From Serratia ureilytica (GTDB lineage Bacteria > Pseudomonadota > Gammaproteobacteria > Enterobacterales > Enterobacteriaceae), in contig NZ_JABXOF010000006.1 of the NCBI RefSeq assembly GCF_013375155.1, positions 248,001-312,000 of the forward strand: 64,000 bases of DNA, in the 5' to 3' direction. The first letter of the stretch is position 1. The number at the start of each line of letters is the position of its first letter. This document shows positions 49,670 through 59,637 of this stretch, piece after piece. The notes under the pieces were generated by a model. The model was not told where the DNA came from. It did not search any database and saw nothing but the letters and a program-made list of their open reading frames with translations. The translations under genes and the position numbers were made by a program.

Positions 49670-49706
49670 CGCTTCGCCCTCAAGAATTTGAAGTGATAAC
49701 CAATAT

Positions 49707-49725
49707 AATAATGATTATCATTTGA
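49707..49725. promoter_or_regulatory. entC: Fur box upstream of entC
   Basis: AATAATGATTATCATTTGA matches 15 of 19 positions of the Fur consensus palindrome (GATAATGATTATCATTATC). It lies in the 212-bp gap between entS and entC and probably represses entC. Confidence 0.85.
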
Positions 49726-49881
49726 GTTGATTCCGCGCTAAATTACTCGCCGATATTTGCTATGTCAATAAACGTAAGCACTTCTTTCATTTCGAAATCA
49801 TGACATAAACGCTGTGGGTTTTACGCATGCCGATGATAAGCATTGCTATTTGATCCCACAGCGTTGTTTTAACGCGTTCGA

Positions 49882-51138
49882 CTACTTTTCTGTGGCGGGC
49901 TGCGGCTCCGGTTTGTGCAGCGTAACCTGGCGCAAACCGGTCATGGCGAACAGCAACAGGATGCCGAGCAGCGCCGCGCCGAAGCCGAAACCGCTGGCGC
50001 TCATCGCTGGCAGCATAAAGGCGCCCATCGCCCCCAGCAGCAACGCGCCCAGCGCATCGCCCACCACGTTCTGAGCCGTCCACAGACCGTTGATGCGGCC
50101 AAGGAAATTGTCCGGCGTCAGGCCCTGGATCAGGCCGTATTGCAGCAGCGAGTTCAGCGCGCTCAGGTAGCCAAACGCCACCAGGCACAGCAACGCCAGG
50201 CTGTACCACGGCATCAGGCCGAACAGGCCAATAGAGGCGAAAGCCGCGATCGCCGTCAGCAGCATCACCCAACCGGGGCGCGCCACGTGCGCCACGCGCC
50301 CGCTGGTGAACGCACCAATAGTCGCGCCGAGCGGCACGGCGGCGTACATATAACCGAGGTGGGCTGCATCGATGCGCCAGCTTTCCGCCATCGCCGGGTA
50401 CAGCACGCGCACCGCGCTGGCCATGGTCAGCAACGCGCCGATCAGCGCCACCATGCCGATCACCTTGTTCTGGAACAGGAAGGCGAAACCGCCCGCCAGC
50501 GCGCGCAGCGGATGTTCCCGCGGCTGCGGCGGCGGCATCAGCTGCGGCAGGCTCAGCAGCGGCAGCAACGTCAGCAGAGTGCCGAACGCCGCCAGGCCGT
50601 AGTTCCAGGCGATGCCCATATGGGCGATCACCAGGCCGCCGATGGCCGGGGAAAGAATCGAGCCGAAGCGCACCGTCAGCATGCTGATGGCGCCCGCCTG
50701 CACGATGTTTTCGCGGCCCACCAGCGCCGGCGTGGCCGCCAGCAGCGCCGTCACCCCCACGGCGCCGAAGAAACCGTCCCACACCGCCAGCAGATAAATG
50801 GCCGCCAGCGAAGGTGACGGCAACAGGGCGTTGAGGCACAGGCCGACGAACCCGATGCCGCAAGTGGAGCGCGCGAACAGGATCAACCGGCGCCGCTCAT
50901 AGCGATCGGCCAATACGCCGCCCATCAGCAGCCCGGCGAACATGCCGCCGCCGGCCAGCGTCACCGCCAACCCGACCTGCAGGGTGGAACCGGTCAGCGC
51001 CTGGATCTGCACCGGGATGGCGATCGCCATCAGCCCCAGCGCCACAATGGAGATGAAACGCGCGCAGAATACCGCGCGAAAGGCCCGGTGGGTTTTCAGC
51101 AGGCTAAAATCAAGCAGGATGGAGGGTTTGCTACTCAT
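49882..51138 (-). CDS. entS: Enterobactin exporter EntS (MFS)
   Basis: EntS exports enterobactin across the inner membrane. The 418-residue protein has about twelve membrane helices, the MFS loop [14 protein letters not shown] (helix 2-3) and the N-terminus [18 protein letters not shown] typical of EntS. It lies upstream of entC on the same strand, with a Fur-like site in front of its own start, so it is probably iron-regulated independently of entF. Confidence 0.95.
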   Translation of the reverse strand: MSSKPSILLDFSLLKTHRAFRAVFCARFISIVALGLMAIAIPVQIQALTGSTLQVGLAVTLAGGGMFAGLLMGGVLADRYERRRLILFARSTCGIGFVGLCLNALLPSPSLAAIYLLAVWDGFFGAVGVTALLAATPALVGRENIVQAGAISMLTVRFGSILSPAIGGLVIAHMGIAWNYGLAAFGTLLTLLPLLSLPQLMPPPQPREHPLRALAGGFAFLFQNKVIGMVALIGALLTMASAVRVLYPAMAESWRIDAAHLGYMYAAVPLGATIGAFTSGRVAHVARPGWVMLLTAIAAFASIGLFGLMPWYSLALLCLVAFGYLSALNSLLQYGLIQGLTPDNFLGRINGLWTAQNVVGDALGALLLGAMGAFMLPAMSASGFGFGAALLGILLLFAMTGLRQVTLHKPEPQPATEK

Positions 51139-51210
51139 CGGTTGTTCACCACATCTTTAAACGGGGATTCTGCAGTTGCGGAGCGCTATGCTAGCACAGA
51201 TAACGAAATC

Positions 51211-51229
51211 AATAATGATAATAGAAATC
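51211..51229. promoter_or_regulatory. entS: Fur-box-like site upstream of entS
   Basis: AATAATGATAATAGAAATC matches 14 of 19 consensus Fur positions, including the full central AATGATAAT. It is 73-91 bp upstream of the entS start. Confidence 0.7.
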
Positions 51230-51261
51230 ATTGATATTCAATTGTGAGCGGACGCAAGAAA

Positions 51262-51299
51262 CGCCGCCAAACGCGGGGCAATCCCCGTGCCTGGCGGCG
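51262..51299 (-). terminator. Terminator-like stem after entF
   Basis: The minus strand forms CGCCGCCA...TGGCGGCG with an inner CGGGGATTGCCCCG stem, then TTTCTTG. It starts 16 bases after the entF stop. Confidence 0.7.
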
Positions 51300-51314
51300 A
51301 GATGACGGGCGTCA

Positions 51315-54300
51315 TTACAGCGTGCGCAAAATCCGATTCAGCAGCGGCCCCAGCACTTTGAACGACGCCGGCGAAACGATATCGACATGCGCGCAGTCGA
51401 GCTCGTGCGCCTGCAGCGCATCGACGTACTGCGACCAGGTCTGCTGCACGTCCATCCCTGCCTGCAACGTGCGTTTGGCGACGAACAGCGTCGCCTGGCC
51501 GTGGAAGCGGGCGGTCCGCGTGTGCGACAGCAACCGCACCGAATCGGCGTAGTTGGCTTCGATGTTGTCGAACATCAGGGTGCGCGTCTCGCCCAGTACG
51601 GGATCGAGCGTATCCTGCGACACCGCCAGGAACTGTTCGCGCTCGCGCTGCACTTCCTTCAACACGTTGTCGTCCAGCATTACGTCCCAGTTTTGGGTCT
51701 CCGGCGGATAGGTATCCAGCAGGCCGAGGAACGCCACCTGCTCGCCGCGCGCCTGCAGCCGGGCGGCGATGCCCTGGGCCAGCGTGCCGCCCAGCGAGTA
51801 GCCGATGAAGTGGTACGGCCCGTGCGGCTGCACCTGCAGCACCGTCTGCAGGTGCGCCTCCACCACCTGGTCCATGTCTTCGCTCAGCGCCAGCGGGCCG
51901 TCCGGCCGCGGCGACTGAATGCCGACCAGCGACCAGTGCTGATCGAGATAGCGCGGCAATACGCTGAACTGCCAGGAGAAACCGGACGCCGGATGCAGAC
52001 AGAACAGCGTCGGCCCCTCGGTGACGCGCAGCGGCAATACGCTGTCGAAGCCACTGCGATCGGCCTCTTCCTGCGTGCGATCTTCCGCCAGCAAGGCGGC
52101 CAGTTGCTCGACGCGCGACGCCACCATCACCTGGCCGACGGACACCGCCTTGCCCAGATCGCGGCGCAGCTCGGCCGCCAGACGCATCGCCAGCAGCGAA
52201 TGGCCGCCCAGCGCGAAGAAATCGTCGTCGGCGAACACCTGCTCGCGCTGCAGCAGGCGGGCAAATACTGCGGCGATCTCGCTTTCCACCCCGGCCTGCG
52301 GCGGACGCCCTGCCTTGCGCTCACCGCCCTGCGGCTGCGGCAGGGCCTTGCGATCCAGCTTGCCGTTGGCGCTCAGCGGCAAATCGCGCATTTCCACCAA
52401 CGCCACCGGCACCATGTGCGGCGGCAGACGGTCGGCCAGCGCCGCGCGCAGGGCTTCCGCATCCCAGCTCGCGCCAGGCTGCATCACCAGATAACCCACC
52501 AGCTGGCGCGCATCGCCGCCGGCGTCCACCGGCGTGCCCTGCAGCACCCGCGCGTGCGTCACCGCCTGGCGCACGCCCGGCAGCGACAGCAGGGCGTGGT
52601 CGATTTCACTCAGCTCGATACGCTGCCCGCGGATCTTCAGCTGATCGTCGCTGCGGCCCAAATATTCCACCGCGCCGTCCGGCAGCCAGCGCGCCACGTC
52701 GCCGGTGCGGTACATGCGCCCCCCCTCACCGAACGGATCGGCGACAAAGCGGCTGGCGGTCAGATCCGGCCGGCCAAGGTAGCCGTGCGCCAACTGGACG
52801 CCGGTCAGATACAGATCGCCCGCCACGCCCGGCGGCACCGGCCGCAGACGCGCGTCCAGAATGCGCAGCCCGGTGTTCCACACCGGCAGGCCAATCGGCA
52901 CGTTGGCGCCGGTCACCTTCGCCAGCGCCTCGCCGTAGGCCGGATGCCAGGTCACGTCCACCGCCGCTTCGGTCGGGCCGTAGAGGTTGTGCAGCGGCAC
53001 CGCCGTGCGGCTTTGCCACAGGCGGCACAGCTCCGCCGGCAGCGCTTCGCCGCTGCAGAACACCTGGCGCAGCGCGGCGCAGCTCGCCACCGCCGCGTCG
53101 TCGTCCAGGGCGGCAACGAAAGCCGCCAGCATCGACGGTACGAAGTGCATCGTGGTAATGCGGTGTTGAGCGATCAGCTGTTGCAGCTGCTGCGGATCGC
53201 GGTGCGCCTCCGGCGGCGCCATCACCAGCCGGGCGCCGACCATCAATGGCCAGAAGAATTCCCACACCGAGACATCGAAACTGCACGGCGTTTTCTGCAG
53301 CACCGCGTCGTCCGCCCCCAGCGGATACTGGTGTTGCATCCACAGCAGGCGGTTGACGATCGCCTGATGGCCGACCAGCACGCCTTTCGGGCGCCCGGTG
53401 GAGCCGGAGGTAAAGATGATATAGGCCGCATGGTCCGGCGTCGGGCCCGCGATCGCCACCCCGGCGGCGTGATCGGCCGCCAGCGGCGCGTCATACAGCA
53501 ACATGTCGCCCTTATCGGCGAAACGCGCCTGCTGCGCCGGGTGAGTGATGAGCAAGCGGGGCGCGGCGTCTTCCAGCATCATCGCCAGCCGCTCGTCCGG
53601 ATAACCGGTGTCCAGCGGCAGGTAGGCGGCGCCCGCTTCGACGATCGCCATCAACGCCAGCGACAGGAACACCGAGCGCGGCAGCGCCACCGCCACGATG
53701 TCGCCCGGCCGCACGCCCTGCGCCACCAGCTGGCGCGCCAGCGCCGTGACCTGCTCGCGCGTTTCGCGGTAGGTGAAGCTGAAATGCGCATCCGCCAACG
53801 CCGGCGCGTCCGGCGTGGCTTGCGCCTGCTGCGCCAGCAATTGGCTCAGCGTGGTCGCCGGCACCGGATGCGCCGTGTCGTTGATCCGCGCCAGCAGCGC
53901 GCGATCGTCGGCGGTCAGCATATCGGCCTCGCCGATCGGCAACGTTGCCTGCGCGGCGAACTGCGCCAGCAGCAGCGGCAACCGTTGCAGGTGCGCCTGC
54001 AGCTCCTGGCGGCTGTAACGTTCGGCATTGGCCAGCAGCTCCACCTTCAATTGGCGGTGTTCATCGATAAACAGCGCAATCTCCAGATCGCGCACCGGCC
54101 CGGAGGCCAGATCGTGGGTAATGCCCTCGATGCCGGCGAAATCCAGCTGGTAATCGAACATTTTGAAGTTGAAGACCGTGCCGTACAGCGGTTCGCCGTC
54201 GCCGATGCGCCCCAGATCGCGCTGCACCTGTTCGGCGTCGTAGCGCTGATGGCGGCGCACCGTTTTCAGCTCGCGGCTGATGCGTGCGGCGGCCTCATAC

Positions 54301-55259
54301 AGCGTGGCCTGCGGCTCGAGATGCATCTCCATCGGCAGCACGTTGATCACCGGGCCGGCGGCGCACAGGGCGGCCGAGCCGGTACGGCGCATGAAGATAA
54401 AACCGGCGCTGAAGCTCGGTTGGCCGCTCAGGCGCGACACCCACAGCGCCACCAGCGCCACCGCCATATCGGCGGCGTTCAGCTTCTGCTGCGCGCCACG
54501 CTGCACCAGTTCGGCGAAGGCCTGCGGCTCGCAGCGCTGTTCCAGCCGGTGGATGCGCGGCGTGGGCGTTTGCCCGGCCAGCGGCTGCGGGCAGATCGTG
54601 GCCGGCGGCGGCAGCTGCCGCGCTTTTTCGCGCCAGAAATCGGCGTCGCGTTGCCAGGCCGGCGCCTGCCGGTAAGCCTGGTATTCCGCCACCACGTCGC
54701 TGAACGCCGTGAAAGGCGTCGGCTCCAGCGCGTCGCCGCGGCAAAGATGGGTATAAATCGCCGCCACGCGGCGAGCGATGGCGGTGAAGCTGAAACCATC
54801 CACCAGCAGATGGTGATAACGCTGATACCAGAACCAGCGATCGTCCGCCAGGCGCATCACCACATGGCGATACAGCGGTGCGCCGCTGCCGGCGCGCAGA
54901 TCGCTCGCCAGATCGATATCCATCAGCGCGCGCGCGGCGGCTTCGGGATCCGGCGACGTCGTCAGATCGACAAGTTCCGGCGCGTGCACCGCCAGCGAGT
55001 CATCCAGCCATTGCACCGGCACGCCGTCGCGTTCCGCAAAACGCAGCCGCAGCATGTCCACCTCGCCGAGGCCCTGGGTGATGGCCTGCAGCAGGGGCTC
55101 CACGGCGACGGGGCCGTTGAGTTCGATGGCATGCGCCACCGCGTAAGCATTGCGATGCGGGGAGATTTGATCGGCGACCCAAATGCCGGGTTGCGCCGCG
55201 ACCAGCGGCCATTCGCCCGCAAGCGCCGGGCCGCTGAGAGAGTTAGGGGTGTGTGACAC
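51315..55259 (-). CDS. entF: Enterobactin synthetase NRPS EntF (C-A-T-TE)
   Basis: The 1314-residue synthetase joins DHB to serine and cyclises three units. It has a condensation domain with HHLLVDGFSF (about residue 142), an adenylation domain with IIFTSGSTGRPKGVLV (about 615), a carrier domain with GGHSLLAMRL (about 1018) and a thioesterase with GYSLGG (about 1153). The start is GTG 55259 after GGGAGCAATAAGCA. The MbtH-like gene ybdZ lies 32 bp upstream. All catalytic motifs are present and length is normal for EntF. Confidence 0.96.
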   Translation of the reverse strand: MSHTPNSLSGPALAGEWPLVAAQPGIWVADQISPHRNAYAVAHAIELNGPVAVEPLLQAITQGLGEVDMLRLRFAERDGVPVQWLDDSLAVHAPELVDLTTSPDPEAAARALMDIDLASDLRAGSGAPLYRHVVMRLADDRWFWYQRYHHLLVDGFSFTAIARRVAAIYTHLCRGDALEPTPFTAFSDVVAEYQAYRQAPAWQRDADFWREKARQLPPPATICPQPLAGQTPTPRIHRLEQRCEPQAFAELVQRGAQQKLNAADMAVALVALWVSRLSGQPSFSAGFIFMRRTGSAALCAAGPVINVLPMEMHLEPQATLYEAAARISRELKTVRRHQRYDAEQVQRDLGRIGDGEPLYGTVFNFKMFDYQLDFAGIEGITHDLASGPVRDLEIALFIDEHRQLKVELLANAERYSRQELQAHLQRLPLLLAQFAAQATLPIGEADMLTADDRALLARINDTAHPVPATTLSQLLAQQAQATPDAPALADAHFSFTYRETREQVTALARQLVAQGVRPGDIVAVALPRSVFLSLALMAIVEAGAAYLPLDTGYPDERLAMMLEDAAPRLLITHPAQQARFADKGDMLLYDAPLAADHAAGVAIAGPTPDHAAYIIFTSGSTGRPKGVLVGHQAIVNRLLWMQHQYPLGADDAVLQKTPCSFDVSVWEFFWPLMVGARLVMAPPEAHRDPQQLQQLIAQHRITTMHFVPSMLAAFVAALDDDAAVASCAALRQVFCSGEALPAELCRLWQSRTAVPLHNLYGPTEAAVDVTWHPAYGEALAKVTGANVPIGLPVWNTGLRILDARLRPVPPGVAGDLYLTGVQLAHGYLGRPDLTASRFVADPFGEGGRMYRTGDVARWLPDGAVEYLGRSDDQLKIRGQRIELSEIDHALLSLPGVRQAVTHARVLQGTPVDAGGDARQLVGYLVMQPGASWDAEALRAALADRLPPHMVPVALVEMRDLPLSANGKLDRKALPQPQGGERKAGRPPQAGVESEIAAVFARLLQREQVFADDDFFALGGHSLLAMRLAAELRRDLGKAVSVGQVMVASRVEQLAALLAEDRTQEEADRSGFDSVLPLRVTEGPTLFCLHPASGFSWQFSVLPRYLDQHWSLVGIQSPRPDGPLALSEDMDQVVEAHLQTVLQVQPHGPYHFIGYSLGGTLAQGIAARLQARGEQVAFLGLLDTYPPETQNWDVMLDDNVLKEVQREREQFLAVSQDTLDPVLGETRTLMFDNIEANYADSVRLLSHTRTARFHGQATLFVAKRTLQAGMDVQQTWSQYVDALQAHELDCAHVDIVSPASFKVLGPLLNRILRTL

Positions 55260-55291
55260 TGCTTATTGCTCCCGTGATTACCAGGCGCCGG

Positions 55292-55498
55292 TCACGCCTT
55301 GCGTGCTGCGACCGGCAGAATATCTTGCCAATGCTGTTCCAGCCACTCGGCGCACTCGGTGCGCGCCGCCGGGCCAAATACGATCGTCCAATCGGGTGGA
55401 ATGGCGCGGAAATCCGGCCACAAACTGTATTGTTGTTGTACGTTGCGCAGCACCAGGCTGCGCTGCTGTTGATCATCGAACGGATTCAGGCTTTCCAT
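55292..55498 (-). CDS. ybdZ: MbtH-like protein YbdZ
   Basis: The 68-residue protein has the MbtH core: NPFDD near the start, QQQYSLWPDFRAIPPDW and the C-terminal ECAEWLEQHW. MbtH-like proteins bind NRPS adenylation domains and are needed for their solubility or activity; here the partner is EntF. Its start lies within the fes 3' end (26-bp overlap), so translation is coupled. Confidence 0.95.
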   Translation of the reverse strand: MESLNPFDDQQQRSLVLRNVQQQYSLWPDFRAIPPDWTIVFGPAARTECAEWLEQHWQDILPVAARKA

Positions 55499-56852
55499 CC
55501 TGCGTTCCTTGTGCCGCCGTCGTTACCGATGCCGGATAAGCGGTGGCGAAAGCGGAAGCCCACACCGCCTGCAGCCCGTCGGTCAGGCCGCTGCGCCAGC
55601 ACAGCGCGTCGTGCCCGCCTTCCACCACCCGGTAGTGCACCCGATGGCCGGCTTCGCTCAGGCGCGCCGCCATTTGCCCGCTGACCTGATGCACCAGCTT
55701 TTCCTGCGTACCGGCTTCCATAAATACCTTCAGCGCGCCGTGGTTGCCCAGGCCGTGGCGTTCGACCTGTTGCATCAGCCAGCAGGCGTCGTCGGGAATA
55801 CTCGGCAGCTGCAGCATGTCGCGCCGCGGCCACCAATAGGAGCCGGACTGGGTGATCACCGCGCCGAAGCGCTGCGGCCAGCGCAGCCCGGCGTACAGAG
55901 AGGCCAGGCCGCCAAAGCTTTGCCCCGCCACCACAGTCTCGGCCGGATTGTCGCTGTGCGGCGCCCATTCGGCCAGTTGCGGCATCAGTTCTTCCTGCAC
56001 CGCCAGCCAGAAATCGTCCTTGCAGGTCAGCTCACGCGCCCGGTGCGGCAGATCGATGATGTCGATCAGCACATACACCGCTTCCGGCAACGCCCCCTCG
56101 CGGGTCAGTTGCATCAACGGCGCCCAGACCGGCATTTGCTTCGCCCAGAACTGGCCGTCGAGCAGGATCGCGAGCGGGCGTTCGGCCGGCTTGCTGTCGC
56201 CGGTGGTGTAGACCCAGACATCGCGGCTGTTGCCCAGACGCTCGCTCTGCCAGGTATGGCGCTGCAAACGCGCCGGCAGCGGTGGCGTGCAGCGCCCGCT
56301 GGCGATCTCATACTCATCGAACGAGCGCCACACCGGCTGCGGCGGCGCATCCGGCATGTGCAGACCGGAAACGCTGTGGCCGCTGGTGCTTTGCCAGGAG
56401 CGATAGGGGTTGAGCAGATCGGGAGTGGCGCAGGCGAACACCTGGTGCCACCAGTGACGCAGGTTGTGCATGTTGGCGTGCGCGTCGTCGTCGCTGAACG
56501 CCGGCGGCCGCTCGTCAAAACAAGGAATAAAGCAGTAGCTGCCGCGCCAGGCGCCGTTCAGCTCGGTCTGCCAGTACCATACGTCGGTACCGGCCAAACG
56601 CAGCAGGCTTTGCGGCGGATTCGGCTGATGGTGGTCGGTCAGGCAGTTGATGTTGATCCACACCCGGCGGTAGGCGGAAGTCAATTCGCATCCCTGCGGA
56701 TCGCGCCAGAAAAAGGTGGTTCGCCACCGGCCGTTACCCGCCGGTTCTACCCATGGCGTACCGCGTCGTGCCACCGTCAACCACCACCCTGGACTGCCCG
56801 CATTGCTGCTGGCCAATAATCTGCTGCTTTCTGACTCTAGTTCTGTATTCAC
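55473..56852 (-). CDS. fes: Enterochelin esterase Fes
   Basis: Fes hydrolyses ferric enterobactin in the cytoplasm to release iron. I start at GTG 56852 (NTELESESSRLLASS), giving 459 residues. The upstream in-frame stretch to 57008 runs through the Fur box and was rejected. The C-terminal alpha/beta hydrolase has the nucleophile in AGQSFGGLASL and the catalytic His in EGGHDALCW. The N-terminal domain (W-rich, VWININCLTDHH) is typical. It is divergent from fepA and overlaps ybdZ. Other GTG or ATG starts are possible. Confidence 0.93.
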   Translation of the reverse strand: MNTELESESSRLLASSNAGSPGWWLTVARRGTPWVEPAGNGRWRTTFFWRDPQGCELTSAYRRVWININCLTDHHQPNPPQSLLRLAGTDVWYWQTELNGAWRGSYCFIPCFDERPPAFSDDDAHANMHNLRHWWHQVFACATPDLLNPYRSWQSTSGHSVSGLHMPDAPPQPVWRSFDEYEIASGRCTPPLPARLQRHTWQSERLGNSRDVWVYTTGDSKPAERPLAILLDGQFWAKQMPVWAPLMQLTREGALPEAVYVLIDIIDLPHRARELTCKDDFWLAVQEELMPQLAEWAPHSDNPAETVVAGQSFGGLASLYAGLRWPQRFGAVITQSGSYWWPRRDMLQLPSIPDDACWLMQQVERHGLGNHGALKVFMEAGTQEKLVHQVSGQMAARLSEAGHRVHYRVVEGGHDALCWRSGLTDGLQAVWASAFATAYPASVTTAAQGTQDGKPESVR

Positions 56853-56946
56853 AACGCCTACCCATTTTGTAGTTGGCGGCACCGGGAACGTCGACTTTTC
56901 CCTATCGCCGGCCACCGCCCGAACACACTGTAGGCCAAATACTATT

Positions 56947-56965
56947 GATAATAATTTGCATTTGC
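56947..56965. promoter_or_regulatory. fepA: Fur-box-like site in the fes-fepA divergent promoter
   Basis: GATAATAATTTGCATTTGC matches 13 of 19 consensus Fur positions, within ATTGATAATAATTTGC. It lies between the divergent fes and fepA starts, as in E. coli, so one site may control both operons. Confidence 0.7.
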
Positions 56966-57134
56966 AATAGTGTGTAAGGCTTGGAGATCGTGCTGGTATT
57001 GCGCGCAACGGACAGGGATCGGGGATACATCAATGGCATCCCTTGCCGCAGCCGATTTTCTATTCCGACTACACAAAAACTACAACCGCCTTTCCCCCAT
57101 TCGGCGAGGGAGGGCAGCAAGGTAGGACACTCAA

Positions 57135-59417
57135 ATGAAAAGCAAGCTATCACGTTATTCTTTGGCCACTCTTATCGGCTTGGGATTGGGCGCGTCCGCG
57201 TTCGCCAACGCCGCGCAGCAGACCGACACCCCCACCACGGAAGAAAACAGCGGCACAGCGGATAAAAAGCCGCGCGGCGAAGACACCATCGTCGTGACCG
57301 CCGCCCGGCAGAACCTGCAGGCGCCGGGGGTATCCACCATCACCGCCGACGAGATCAAGAAACGCCCGCCGGCGCGCGACATCAGCGAACTGATCCGCAC
57401 CATGCCCGGGGTTAACCTGACCGGCAACTCCACCAGCGGCCAGCGCGGCAACAACCGCCAGATCGATATCCGCGGCATGGGCCCGGAAAATACCCTGATT
57501 CTGATCGACGGCAAACCGGCCTCCAGCCGCAACTCGGTGCGTCAGGGCTGGCGCGGCGAACGTGACTCACGCGGCGATACCGCCTGGGTGCCGCCGGAAA
57601 TGATCGAACGCATCGAAGTGCTGCGCGGCCCGGCTGCGGCGCGCTATGGCAACGGCGCCGCGGGCGGCGTGGTCAACATCATCACCAAGAAGGCCGGCGA
57701 TGCGCTGCACGGCTCGCTGAACGGCTACTTCAACGTGCCGCAGCACAAGCAGGAAGGCGCCACCAAGCGTACCGATTTCAGCCTGTCCGGCCCGCTGAGC
57801 GATTCCCTGAGCTTCCGCCTGTTCGGCGGCTACAGCAAAACGCAGGCCGACGCCTGGGACATTAACGAATCGCACAAATCCGAACGCGTCGGCGCCTACG
57901 CCAACAGCGTGCCCGCCGGGCGCGAAGGGGTGGTCGATAAAAACATCGACGCCTTGCTGCACTGGGATTTCGCCCATCTGCAGTCGCTGGAGTTCGAATA
58001 CGCCTATGGCCGCCAGGGCAACCTGTACGCCGGCGATACTCAGAACACCAACACCAACGCCCTGGTGCAGAGCAACTACGGCAAAGAGACCAACCGCATC
58101 TACCGTGAAACCTTCGGCCTGACCCACCGCGGCGCCTGGGACAACGGCGTGAGCACCAACAACTACGTGCAGTTCGAACGCACCCGCAACACCCGTATAA
58201 ACGAAGGGTTGGCCGGCGGCACCGAAGGCATCTTCGATACCAAGAACACCGGTTTCGGCACCACCAAGCTGGATGACTTCCTGGCGCACAGCGAAGTCAG
58301 CGTGCCGTTCGAGCTGGGCGTCGCGCAAACCGCTACGCTGGGTACCGAGTGGAGCCAACAACGCATGAAGGACGGCACCTCCACCAGCCAAACGCTGATG
58401 GGCGGCACCATTCCCGGCATGACGACCGGTACGCGCAGCCCTTACGCTTCCGCGCATATTTTCTCGCTGTTCGCCGAAGACAACATTGAACTGACCGACA
58501 CCACCATGCTGACGCCGGGTCTGCGCTACGATCTGCATTCGGAATCCGGCAACAACTGGAGCCCGGCGCTGAACCTGTCGCAGGAACTGGGCGACTACTT
58601 CACGCTGAAGATGGGCATCGCGCGTTCCTATAAAGCCCCGACCCTGTTCCAGACCAACGGCAACTATCTGCTGTACAGCAAAGGCCAGGGATGCGCCGGT
58701 AGCGATACCAGAAACGGCTGCTACCTGCTCGGCAACGACGATCTGAAGGCGGAAACCAGCGTCAACAAAGAGATCGGGTTGGAGTTCCATAACGACGGCT
58801 GGCTGGCCGGCGTGACCTACTTCCGCAACGATTACCACAACAAGATTGAAGCGGGTAACTCCCGCATCGCCACCAGCAGCACCGGCACGGCGGTCTATCA
58901 GTGGGAAAACGTGCCGAAGGCGGTGGTGCAAGGGCTGGAAGGCTCGCTGAACGTGCCGGTCAGCGAGACCGTCACCTGGAGCAACAACGCCACCTACATG
59001 ATCGAGAACAAGAACAAGACCACCGGCGATTACCTGTCGGTGATCCCGAAGTTCACCGTCAACTCGACCCTCAGCTGGCAGGCCACGCAGGATCTGTCGA
59101 TGCAGTCCACCCTGACCTGGTACGGCCGGCAGAAGCCGAAGAAGTACAACTACCAGGGTAAACCGGCCACCGGCGGCGAAACCCGCGAGGTTAGCCCTTA
59201 CGCCGTCGTCGGCGCCAGTGCGACCTATGATCTGACCAAAAACGTCAGCCTCACCGCCGGCATCGACAACCTGTTCGATAAACGCCAGTTCCGCGCCGGC
59301 AACGCGCAGAACGTCGGCGATCCGAACACCGGTGCGATCAACATCGCCGGTGCGGGCGCGGCCACCTACAACGAACCGGGCCGCACCTACTACATGAGCA
59401 TCAACACCCACTTCTGA
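57135..59417 (+). CDS. fepA: Ferric enterobactin TonB-dependent receptor FepA
   Basis: FepA transports ferric enterobactin across the outer membrane. The 760-residue protein has a signal peptide ending AFANA, a TonB box DTIVVTA (about residues 50-56), a plug domain with RTMPGVNLTGNSTSGQRGNN and IDGKPASSRNSVRQGW, and a 22-strand barrel ending with the required aromatic residue (INTHF). It is very close to E. coli FepA. It is divergent from fes and ends at two hairpins. Confidence 0.97.
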   Translation: MKSKLSRYSLATLIGLGLGASAFANAAQQTDTPTTEENSGTADKKPRGEDTIVVTAARQNLQAPGVSTITADEIKKRPPARDISELIRTMPGVNLTGNSTSGQRGNNRQIDIRGMGPENTLILIDGKPASSRNSVRQGWRGERDSRGDTAWVPPEMIERIEVLRGPAAARYGNGAAGGVVNIITKKAGDALHGSLNGYFNVPQHKQEGATKRTDFSLSGPLSDSLSFRLFGGYSKTQADAWDINESHKSERVGAYANSVPAGREGVVDKNIDALLHWDFAHLQSLEFEYAYGRQGNLYAGDTQNTNTNALVQSNYGKETNRIYRETFGLTHRGAWDNGVSTNNYVQFERTRNTRINEGLAGGTEGIFDTKNTGFGTTKLDDFLAHSEVSVPFELGVAQTATLGTEWSQQRMKDGTSTSQTLMGGTIPGMTTGTRSPYASAHIFSLFAEDNIELTDTTMLTPGLRYDLHSESGNNWSPALNLSQELGDYFTLKMGIARSYKAPTLFQTNGNYLLYSKGQGCAGSDTRNGCYLLGNDDLKAETSVNKEIGLEFHNDGWLAGVTYFRNDYHNKIEAGNSRIATSSTGTAVYQWENVPKAVVQGLEGSLNVPVSETVTWSNNATYMIENKNKTTGDYLSVIPKFTVNSTLSWQATQDLSMQSTLTWYGRQKPKKYNYQGKPATGGETREVSPYAVVGASATYDLTKNVSLTAGIDNLFDKRQFRAGNAQNVGDPNTGAINIAGAGAATYNEPGRTYYMSINTHF

Positions 59418-59551
59418 TGACATGAACCAACGACAAAGGGGTGCTCAGCCCCCCTTGAGGTAAATGACAAAGCGGATGACGTTGCCGGGCTTTCATTAGG
59501 CGACAGATAGAAAACAAGGAAAATCAATTCATTGATTTTCGGCTGATAACC

Positions 59552-59623
59552 ACAAAGGAGGAAAAACCACGCTTTTTCCTCCTTTGTCAGCCACGAGAAA
59601 GGGCGCCGCGGCGCCCTTTTTTT
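59552..59623. terminator. Two terminator hairpins between fepA and the convergent propeller gene
   Basis: ACAAAGGAGGAAAAA / TTTTTCCTCCTTTGT spans 59552-59587. A second hairpin, AAAGGGCGCC-GC-GGCGCCCTTTTTTT, spans 59598-59623 and has a T-run for the plus strand and A residues for the minus strand. The 220-bp gap contains no gene that I can see. Confidence 0.85.
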
Positions 59624-59637
59624 ATCTTTCCATTCGG

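Noticed and set aside
49808..49867. Inverted repeat AACGCTGTGGG / CCCACAGCGTT with a loop of about 38 bases downstream of entS
   Set aside because: The arms pair well, but the loop is long and no T-run follows on either strand. It might be a weak terminator or RNA-stability element, and I could not support a specific role.
51387..55256. Long open frame (about 1290 codons) on the strand opposite entF
   Set aside because: It is a mirror of a GC-rich coding region with a strong third-position bias. The encoded protein is rich in Arg, His and Gln with no domain, while the opposite strand encodes a perfect NRPS. The same reasoning removes the long antisense frames over the usher, entE, groL and the C-T-C NRPS.
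56853..57008. N-terminal extension of Fes
   Set aside because: The extension runs across the Fur-box-like site and the presumed fes promoter. The GTG at 56852 fits the family better.
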